This document shows positions 45,464-54,000 of a DNA stretch of 64,000 nt, in pieces. Every line of letters begins with the position of its first letter. The first letter of the stretch is position 1. Under the pieces are notes generated by a model that saw nothing but the letters and a program-made list of their open reading frames with translations, searched no databases and was not told the DNA's origin. Position numbers and translations under genes: made by a program. Source of the DNA: Terriglobia bacterium (GTDB taxonomy: Bacteria; Acidobacteriota; Terriglobia; Bryobacterales; Bryobacteraceae). The stretch is taken from contig JAJPIT010000099.1 of assembly GCA_021324615.1 (NCBI GenBank), forward strand, positions 20,890 to 84,889, read 5' to 3'.

Positions 45464-46843
45464 ATTCGGCGTTTCGTTCTGCTCCGGGCCGCCCTCGTTC
45501 TCTGCCAGGAAGACTCGCCGCACCAGTCCCGCGAATTTGGGGTTATCGTGCAGCGGGCGGAGCCGGGGATCGAGCTGAAGATACACGGCCCAGGCTTCGC
45601 GGTCGCGCAGCGCGTCGTGAATCGCCGCCAGCGCTTGCGGAGAATCGCCGAGCCCGGCGTAAGCCGCGGCGAGCGTAGAGTTCGCGATCCATTCGCCCTG
45701 CTCGCGGCGCGCCTCCAGACTCTTCAGAATTTCGCGGCCGCGGTCCGCCTGCCCGGCGATGCCATAAAGATGCGCCAGCGCCGCGGCCAACCGCGCATCG
45801 CGCGGCGCCTCCCCGTGCGCGCGTTGCAGAATCTCCAGCGCCTCATCTGTTCGCCCCAGTTCCGCCAGCGCGCAGCCTCGAAGCCAGGCGGTGAAGGCCG
45901 GCGCCGGACGTCCCGCCCAGCCCCGCTGCTCCCAACTCAGCGCCTGTTCGTATTGTCCGGAAAGATACAGCGCCAGCGCGCAGCCTTCGTCGAGGAAGGG
46001 GGCCGGCGCCAGCTCGCGCGCCTTGGCCACCTCCTGCTGCGCCTCCGCCGTCTTGCCGAGCGGCAGCAGCGAGCCGAGCGCGCGCCACAGGCGGCCGCCT
46101 CCCGCGTACAAATCGCGCTCAATCGCCTTGTGGAAGTGCGATTCGGCCTCGCGCCAGCGCCATTCGTAAAAGGCCGAGTACATTCCCAGCACCAACTGCG
46201 CCTCGGCCGACATCTCATCCAAATGCAGCACCGCCTCGGCCTGCGCGCGCGCCTGCGGCCACACTTCGCGCGGGCGCCGCAGGCCCAAAAATCCCTGGAT
46301 CGCGCACACCATCGCAAGGCCTTCGTGCGCGGCCGGCCAGGACGGATCGGCTTCGATCGCTTCCTCGAAGAGGTGCGCGGCTTCGGCCAGCGTCTGCTCG
46401 CTCAGCCGCGTCAGCAGAAATTTTCCTTGCGAGGAAGCGTTGCGCGCCCGCAGCTTCTTTTCCATTTCCGTCTGGAGCTGCTCGCGGCGCTGGAAGCGCG
46501 GGACGTATTTGCCTTTGGGAAACTCGATGACCAGCGGATCCTCGCTGCCGCCATTGTTGTAGTACTCCTTCAGCTTCACACGCAGGCGGCTGGCCAGCAC
46601 GCGCACCAGCGAATCGCGCCGCGGATCGTAGGAATCGGGCTTCTTCAGCACTTCCGTGCCGATGACGTACTCCTTGAGCGTGTCGGCGTGACCCTGCAAG
46701 GTTTGTTGCACGGTGAAGCGCAGCAGGCTTCTCAGCCGCTTCGACCGGGCGAACTTTTCGCTGCCCAGAATCCGCTCCACCTGGTTTTGAACTGCCTCGG
46801 GTGACAGCTCATTCGAGATTTCTTCGTCTTCGTGACGTTTCAT
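45437..46843 (-). CDS. Winged-helix-like/TPR regulatory protein
   Basis: 468-residue soluble protein. Residues ~15-120 form a helical, DNA-binding-like domain (AVQNQVERILGSEKFARSKR, RLRSLLRFTVQQTLQGHADT, YDPRRDSLVRVLASRLRVKL, then PLVIEFPKGKYVPRF). This block is frequent in Acidobacteriota before TPRs or adenylate-cyclase-like modules and resembles OmpR-type winged helices. Residues ~140-450 are TPRs (AEAAHLFEEAIEADPSWPAA, EWRWREAESHFHKAIERDLY and others). No membrane helix is seen, unlike CadC. It is divergent from the ECF-like sigma gene across a 335-bp gap, so it may regulate that gene or be regulated with it; this is inference. Confidence 0.75.
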   Translation of the reverse strand: MKRHEDEEISNELSPEAVQNQVERILGSEKFARSKRLRSLLRFTVQQTLQGHADTLKEYVIGTEVLKKPDSYDPRRDSLVRVLASRLRVKLKEYYNNGGSEDPLVIEFPKGKYVPRFQRREQLQTEMEKKLRARNASSQGKFLLTRLSEQTLAEAAHLFEEAIEADPSWPAAHEGLAMVCAIQGFLGLRRPREVWPQARAQAEAVLHLDEMSAEAQLVLGMYSAFYEWRWREAESHFHKAIERDLYAGGGRLWRALGSLLPLGKTAEAQQEVAKARELAPAPFLDEGCALALYLSGQYEQALSWEQRGWAGRPAPAFTAWLRGCALAELGRTDEALEILQRAHGEAPRDARLAAALAHLYGIAGQADRGREILKSLEARREQGEWIANSTLAAAYAGLGDSPQALAAIHDALRDREAWAVYLQLDPRLRPLHDNPKFAGLVRRVFLAENEGGPEQNETPNLVERRSGA

Positions 46844-47178
46844 TTCAGCCCCCTCAGGGAGCTTCGGCGTCCCGGCTTCGGGACGCGCTGCGAAGCTCTA
46901 CAAGCCTTCACCTTTTTAGATGCCGGAGCGCAACGGGTACGTTCAGCAGTAACGTTCTTCTTTGCAGCGAACGCGCAAGTTTCCCCCGCGAACGGGCATA
47001 TTCTGCACCGAAACGTAAAAGTTACACCTTTTTCCGGCGATTCGCGGCGACCCGGCGCGCCTTGCGCGCATCAAAATTAAGAGTCTTTCAGGAATGCGAC
47101 GGACCTGGCACCCATTGGCCTCAGGAATGCAACCCTCACGCTGTCCTAATCCGCACTCGAAAGTGAATTTGTATTACG
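46844..47178. promoter_or_regulatory. Divergent regulatory region with repeated AACGGG...TTCnGCA motif
   Basis: 335 bp without a supportable gene, lower in G+C than its surroundings. AACGGGTACGTTCAGCAG (46932-46949) and AACGGGCATATTCTGCAC (46991-47008) align without gaps and share 13 of 18 positions, 59 bp apart. CGCAAGTTTC (46974-46983) precedes the second copy. A related array, CGTAAGTTTC then GACGGG, CGCG and CATTTTCTGCAC, lies at 47701-47733 before the membrane-protein/glucan-synthase genes. Further ACGTTC/AAAGTTAC repeats occur at 46939-47030. The motifs may be promoters or operators for the flanking sigma factor or TPR regulator. Confidence 0.5.
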
Positions 47179-47697
47179 ATGATGACCAGAGAGCAATATG
47201 GGGAAGCTTACCAACGCGGTTTTGACCTGACTGTGCGTCTGCTGCTTTCGCGCGGCGCTCCGCGCGACCGTGCGCGGGAAGTCGCGCAGGCGGCCTGGGC
47301 CAGAGGATGGGAACGGCTCTCGCAGCTTCGCAATGAAAGTCTGGTGGTGACCTGGGTGAACACGATCGCGCTGAATGTGTATCGCAGCGTGCTGCGCAGC
47401 GAGCCCGCTTATCAGGCGCTGCCGGAGCTCTCCACCAAAGCCGGCGTCAACCTGGCGGCGATCGACGTGGCGCGCATCCTGAAGATTTGCCGGCCCTGCG
47501 ACCGGATGCTGCTCGAACAGCAGATGCGCGGGGTCACCGCGGAAGAAATCGCGCGCAAGCAGGGCGTCACCGAAACGGCGATCCGCATTCGCCTGTTGCG
47601 GGCGCGGCGGGCGGCGCGGTCGCGCGTCGAAAAACGCGCGGCGCGCATTCAGGAAGGGCACAAAGCCTTGCTGGCCAAGTGCGACGCGGCGGCGTAG
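47179..47697 (+). CDS. ECF-like RNA polymerase sigma factor
   Basis: 172-residue sigma-70 family protein with only regions 2 and 4. The region 2 equivalent reads REVAQAAWARGWERLSQLRN and VVTWVNTIALNVYRSVLRSE. Region 4 reads LKICRPCDRMLLEQQMRGVT, AEEIARKQGVTETAIRIRLL and RARRAARSRVEK. Region 2 is less canonical than in typical RpoE-type factors and no anti-sigma gene is adjacent; the divergent TPR regulator may take that place. Start ATG 47179 or 47182. Downstream on the same strand are a small membrane protein and the cyclic glucan synthase, and the repeated motif upstream and downstream of the gene suggests it may act on its own locus. Confidence 0.78.
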   Translation: MMTREQYGEAYQRGFDLTVRLLLSRGAPRDRAREVAQAAWARGWERLSQLRNESLVVTWVNTIALNVYRSVLRSEPAYQALPELSTKAGVNLAAIDVARILKICRPCDRMLLEQQMRGVTAEEIARKQGVTETAIRIRLLRARRAARSRVEKRAARIQEGHKALLAKCDAAA

Positions 47698-47742
47698 GCG
47701 CGTAAGTTTCGGACGGGCGCGCATTTTCTGCACTCCCGCCCG

Positions 47743-47756
47743 CGGCAAAATTGCCG
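47743..47756 (+). terminator. Possible hairpin after the sigma gene
   Basis: CGGCAA (47743-47748) and TTGCCG (47751-47756) form a tight stem flanked by CCCGCC and GGCGGG, which can extend it imperfectly. There is no T-run. It lies 46 bases after the sigma-factor stop and before the small membrane gene, so it might attenuate read-through. Confidence 0.3.
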
Positions 47757-47860
47757 GGCACGGCGGGCGGCGCGGTCACGCGCCGTTGGCAGCGCGCAAC
47801 TAATTGGCTGGCAATTGGCTTGCCATAAAAATTTGGAACCTTAGATGAGAGGGAAGACAG

Positions 47861-48025
47861 ATGCTCGGTTGGATGATTCTGTTTGCGATATTCGCTTTAC
47901 TCAGCCTGCTGCGGATGATCGCCGGTCACCCGCCGGACGCATCGGCGCGCCTGGCGGCCCTGCTCTTCGCTGTGCTTTTCGTCGTGGCTGCTTTGACGCG
48001 CGCCGCGCGCGGGCGAGCCTGGTAG
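47861..48025 (+). CDS. Very small two-helix membrane protein (DUF1328-like)
   Basis: 54-residue protein from ATG 47861 to TAG 48025. Two hydrophobic helices are visible: LGWMILFAIFALLSLLRMI, and LAALLFAVLFVVAALT after a short polar turn. Size and layout resemble DUF1328/YtjA-type peptides, often linked to envelope or osmotic stress, though the glycine-rich middle of that family is missing. GAGAGGGAAG upstream may serve as ribosome-binding site. It ends 16 bp before the cyclic glucan synthase start, so it is probably the first gene of that operon. Confidence 0.6.
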   Translation: MLGWMILFAIFALLSLLRMIAGHPPDASARLAALLFAVLFVVAALTRAARGRAW

Positions 48026-48041
48026 TGCCCGGCAGCGTGCA

Positions 48042-51000
48042 ATGAATCACGGCGAAGTCCGACAGATCATCCTGGGATTTTTTCCGCCGGGAACCGCCGC
48101 CGGCTCCGATCTTCTGGCTTCCGACCGCCGTCCGGAAGTTTTCCTGATTCAAGGCGGCAGCCACGCCGTGCCCGGCTTCGCCGCGCCTTTCGCCGGCCTG
48201 CGCCTGCCGCGCGAATCGCTGCTGGTGGCGCGGTGCCGCGCCGGGGACACGGCGGATCTGGTCCAGAAGCTGCGCGCCGCCCGCGTTCCGTCGATTTTCG
48301 TTCTGCGCCAGGAGCCTCCCCAGGCTCCCGCCAGACGGCCGGCCGGCGGCGCCGCCCTGCTGCGCGAACAGGAGGAGATTTTTGTGCAGGCGCAGCGCGA
48401 GCTGGAGGACGCGCTGCGTCTGGATCACGCGCTCGCCCCCGCCGCCGAATGGCTGCTCGACAACGCCTATCTGGTTTTGACCAATCTCGCCGAGATGCGG
48501 CGCAATCTGCCGCGCGATTTCTCCGAATTCCTGGAGGAAAAAGGCCAGCGCCGCCACGTCCGCCTGCGGGCGCGCGATCTGGTGGCCCGCTCCGATTGCA
48601 GCGTCAGCGCCGCCTCCATCTCCGAATTCCTCTCCGACCGCAGCATCGCCGGCAAGTTCACCATGCGCGATCTGTGGATGTTCCCCTTTCTGCTCCGCCT
48701 CGCGCTGATCGAAGCGCTCACCGACATCGCTGTCCGGGTCAACCAGTCCCAACAGATGCGCGAGGCCGCCTATCTCTGGTCCAATCGCCTGGCGACCAGC
48801 GTGCGCCTCGGGCCGGAGCTGTTCGGCCGGATGCTGGCCCGCATGGAAGCCGAGCCCTACGCGCTCGAGCCCGCTTTCCTCGTCTCGCTGGCCGAGCAGC
48901 TTCAGGATGAGGAACTGGCGCTGGCCCCGGCGCAGCGCTGGATGGAGTCGCGCCTCCAGCATCCGCTCACCTCGATCGTTCAATCCGAGCACACCCGCGA
49001 AGCCGCCGAGCGCATCTCCACCGCCAACGCCTTCGGCAGCCTGCGCATGCTGGCCCGGCTGGACTTTTCCGAAATCTTCGAAGCGGTGAGCGTGGTCGAG
49101 GGCGAACTGCGCAAGGATCCCGCCGGAATCTATCCGAAAAGCGACGCCGCCACGCGCGACGACTGCCGCCGCGTGGTGGAAAAAATCGCACAGTACGGTT
49201 CGCTGAGCGAGCTGGATGTGGCGCGCCGCGCCCTGGAGCTGGCGGCGCGGAACGCCTGCGGCGTCACCCACTATTTGCTGTCGTCGGGCATCGCCGAGCT
49301 GGAGCGCGCCGCCGGCGCGCGCCCCCCGCTGGAAACCCGGATCGTGCGCGGCCTGCGCCGCCACGCGACCTCCTTTTATCTGGGATCGCAGGCGCTGCTG
49401 GTCGCCGGCTTCACCGCGCTGGCCCTGATGCTCGCCTGGGACGCCGGCGTGCGCGGCGCCGCGGCGCTGGCCATTCTCGGCGCGCTGGCCCTGTTTCCCC
49501 TCAGCGAGTTGTCGATCCAGATCGTCAACGCGCTGGTCATCTCGCTGCTCCGCCCCGCGCGGCTGCCCAAGCTGGATTTTCGCAAGGGCATCCCCGCGGA
49601 GAACGCGACCCTGGTCATCGTGCCGATGATGCTCGCCAGCGTGGAGGTGGCGCGGAACGAGGTGGAGAAGCTCGAAATCCGCTTTCTGGCCAATCCCGAC
49701 GAGAATCTCACCTTCGGCCTCTTCGCCGATTTCCTCGACGCGCCGCAGTCTTCGGTCCCCGGCGACGAGGAGCTGCTGGCCGCCGCGCGGGAAGGCATCG
49801 AGGACCTCAACCGGCGCTATCCCGGCGGACGCTTCGTGCTGTTCCACCGCGCCCGCCAGTGGTCGGTGTCGGAGCAGCGCTGGATCGGCCGGGAACGCAA
49901 GCGCGGCAAGCTGGATGAGTTGAACTCCTACCTGCTCACCGGCCAGCCCGCCCAGATTCTGATCGCCGGACGCCTGGCCCGCCCCATCCGCTACGTCCTC
50001 ACCTTGGACTCCGATACCGCGCTTCCGCCGGGCGCCGCGCGGAGGCTGGTGGAAACCGCGGCGCATCCGCTCAATCGCGTCGAACTGGACCCGAACACGC
50101 GCGTCCGCCGCGCCGGCTATACCATCATCCAGCCGCGCGTCAGCGTGTCGCTGCCGGACGCCACCGCCACGCGCTTTACCCGCGTCTTCGCCGACGGCGG
50201 CGGCACCGACCCCTATTGCAAGGCCGTCTCCGACGCCCAGCAGGATCTGTTCGGAGAAGCCATCTTTCATGGCAAAGCCATCTACGACGTCCGCGCCTTC
50301 CACGCCGCGCTCGGCGGCCGCTTCCCGGCGGAAACCCTGCTCAGCCACGACCTCATCGAAGGCGCCTACAGCGGCGCCGCGCTCGCCAACGATATCGAAC
50401 TGTTCGAAAATGTCCCCCACAACTATTCCAGCTTCAGCCGCCGCGAGCATCGCTGGATTCGCGGGGACTGGCAGATCGCGCGCTGGATTCTTCCCCGCGT
50501 CCCCACCCCCGCCGGCAGCGAGCCGAATCCCCTCAGCCCGCTCAACCGCTGGCGCATCTTGGATAACCTCCGGCGCAGCCTGGTCCCGGTCGCCTCGCTG
50601 CTGCTGCTGCTGCTCGGCTGGCTGATCTCGGCCGCGCCGGGCGTGTGGAGCCTGGTGGTCGCGCTGGCGGTCGCCATCCCCGCCCTTGCCCCCCTGCTGG
50701 AGCGGTGGGCGCGGCGCATCGAGGGATCGGTGCACGGCTGGCAGGGCTCCGGCGATCAACTCCTCCGCGCGGCGGTGCGCGTCGCCTTTCTGCCGCACAG
50801 CGCCTGGATCGCCTGCGACGCGATCGCCCGCGCCCTGTTCCGCTCCCACATCAGCCGCCGCAATCTTCTTGAATGGGAGACCGCGGCCAGCGCCGGGGCC
50901 AACGCCCACCGCCATTTGAACTCCACTTTGCGGCAGATGCTGGTCATCTGCGCCGGCTCGGTGGCGCTGCTGATGATCCTCGCCGCCAGCGGCGCTTTTT

Positions 51001-54000
51001 TCCCGACCTTCGCGTTCCTGGCGTTGTGGGCCATCTCGCCCATCCTGATGCTGTGGCTCAATGAGCCGGGCTTCCCCCGCCGCCAGCTGGAAGGCGCCGA
51101 CGCGGTCCGCCTGCGCCGCCTGGCGCGCCGCACCTGGCGCTTCTTCGACGACCTGGTCACGGCGGAAAACAACTGGCTGCCTCCGGATAATTCACAACTG
51201 GCGCTGCGCGTCGAAGTGGCGCGGCGCACCTCGCCCACCAACATCGGCATGTGGCTCGCCTCCGCGCTGGCCGCGCGCGACTTCGGCTATCTCACCGCCG
51301 ACGAGCTGTGGCGGCGCACCTCCAGGACACTGGAAACCATGCAGCGGCTGGAACGCTACGAAGGCCATCTGCTCAACTGGTATAACACCGCCACGCTGGA
51401 GCCCCTGAATCCCCGCTACGTCTCCACCGTCGACAGCGGCAATCTGATCGCCAGCCTGTGGGTGCTGCGCCGCGGCTGCCAGGACGTGATCTCCGCCCCG
51501 GTTCTGAACGAAACCTGCCTGCGCGGCCTCTCCGATACCCTGGCGATGGTGCGCGACGCCTGCGGCCGCGACGCCGCCATGAGCGAGCCGCTGCGCCAGC
51601 TTCGCCGGCTTTTCTTTCCGGCCGTCGGCGCCCACGCCGTCCTGGCCCGGCTGCGCCTCGCCACGGCTCCGCTGGAGCTGTTGAAGCGCCGCGGCAACGG
51701 CGAGCGCGCCTATTGGATCTCCGCGCTCGAATCGGAACTAAAGGCCTGGACCGGGATCGTTGACCGTTACCTGCGCTGGATGGAAACCCTCGCCTATCCC
51801 GCCGAGGAAGCGCTCGGCGAGGAGCTGGCCAAGTGCCGCCGCCGCGCGCTGCACGCCGCTCCTTCGCTCCGCTCGCTGGCCTCCTCCGTGCCCCCCGCGC
51901 TGGAAGCGATCCTGTCCCGCCGCGGATCCCCGGCGCTGGCGCCGGAGCTGGCCTCCTGGCTCGATCAGCTCGCCGCCGAGTTCGCCCAAGCGCAACACAA
52001 CGCCGCGGAGATGGTGAAAAACTTCGAATCGCTGGCGGCCCTGGCCGAAGCCAACGCCTCCGCCATGCACATGGGCTTCCTCTACGACAAGCCGCGGCGG
52101 CTGTTCGGCGTCGGCTACGCGGTCGGTGCGCCGCTCGAATTCACCAGCCACTACGATCTGCTGGCCAGCGAATGCCGCCTGGCGAGCCTGGTCGCCATCG
52201 CCAAAGGCGACGTCCCGGCCGAGCACTGGTTCGCGCTCGGGCGCACGCGCTCGCCCGCCGACGACGGACCCGTCCTGTTGTCCTGGTCCGGCACCATGTT
52301 CGAATACCTCATGCCGGTCCTGTTCATGCGCTCCTTCGCCGGATCGCTTCTCGACCGCGCCTGCCGGCAGGCCGTCGAAATGCAGATCGAGTACGGCCGC
52401 GCGGAAAATCTGCCCTGGGGCGTCTCCGAATCGGCGTTCAGCTCGCTCGACATGAATCAGGTCTATCAGTACCGCGCCTTCGGCGTGCCGTCGCTCGCGC
52501 TCAAGCGCGAAACCGAGCCGTCCCAGGTGGTGGCCCCCTACGCCACCATGCTGGCCCTCATGGTCGATCCGCACAGCGCCGTCGACAATTTGCGGCGCCT
52601 GGAAGCGCTGGGTCTCGGCGGGCCCATGGGACTCTACGAAGCCATCGATTTTTCCCGCGAAAAGTCGCCCGAGGGGGACCGCGGCGTCATCGTCTACGCC
52701 TACATGGCTCATCATCAGGGCATGAGCCTGGTCGCGCTCGATAACGTTCTCAACGGCGAAGCGATGGAGCGCCGCTTCCACTCCGAGCCCCGCGTGCGCG
52801 CCTTCGAACCCCTGCTGTTCGAGCGCGTGCCCATCGCCCGCCAGCCCGGCGAGCACCTCCCCGTCCGCCACGCGCCGCCGCGCCCCCGCCGCGTCGAGGA
52901 GCCTCCGCTCTGGCAGGAGCCCGCCTTTCTGCCGCGCACCCATCTCATCGGAAACGGCCGCTATTGGATCGCCTCCACCAACTCCGGCGCGGGGTTCAGC
53001 CGCTGGAACGACTTCGACATCACCCGCTGGCGCTCCGACGCGGCGCTGCAATCCTGGGGAACCTTCATCTACGTGCGCGATTTGAAATCGCAGACCGTCT
53101 GGACCACCGGCGAACAGCCCCTGGGGCGCGATCTCGGCTCGGCTTCGGTCACCTTCGCCACCGACCGGATCCAGGCGGTCCGCCGCGTCGCCTCGATCGA
53201 AACCATCACCCATGTCACCGTCGCCGCCGAGGACGATGTGGAGATCCGCCGCGTCGTGGTCACCAACCGCTCCCTGCGCGAGCGCCACATCGAGCTTACC
53301 AGCTACGCCGAGCTGGCCCTTGCGCCGCACCGCGCCGACGCCGCCCATCCCGCCTTCTCCAAACTGTTCATCGAAACCGAAGCGCCGTTGGAAGGCGTGC
53401 TTGTCGCGCACCGCCGGCCGCGTTCTCCCGCCGATCCGCCGGTGTGGGCCGCGCACGTATTGACCGGCGCAAGCGGCGTTCAGTTTGAAACCGACCGCGC
53501 CCGCTTCCTGGGCCGCGGCAACACGCCGGCCAATCCCCGCGCGCTCACCGGCGAGCTGTCCGGCTCCGCCGGCGCCGTGCTCGATCCCATCTTCAGCCTG
53601 CGCTGCCGCCTGACCCTTCAGCCGCGCGAGCGCCGCGAGATCGTGTTTCTCACCATGGCCGCCGCCTCGCGCGAGGCCCTCCTGCAGCGGATCGAAAAAT
53701 ACCGCCGGCCCGACGCCGCCGCGCGCGCCTTCGAGATGGCCTGGACGCGCGCCCAACTGGAGCTGCGCTATCTCGGCATCCGCCCCGGCGCCGCGCACCG
53801 CTACCACGAGCTCGCCGGGCGGCTGCTTTATCCCACTCCGGCTCTCCGCGCCGCCTCCGGCCGCATCGCGCGCAACCGCCTCGGCCAGTCCGCGCTGTGG
53901 GCCTACGGAATCTCCGGCGATCTGCCGATCCTCACCGTCACCGCCTCCGATACGCGCGGCATAGCCCTGGTCCGCGAGCTGCTGCTGGCGCACAACTACT

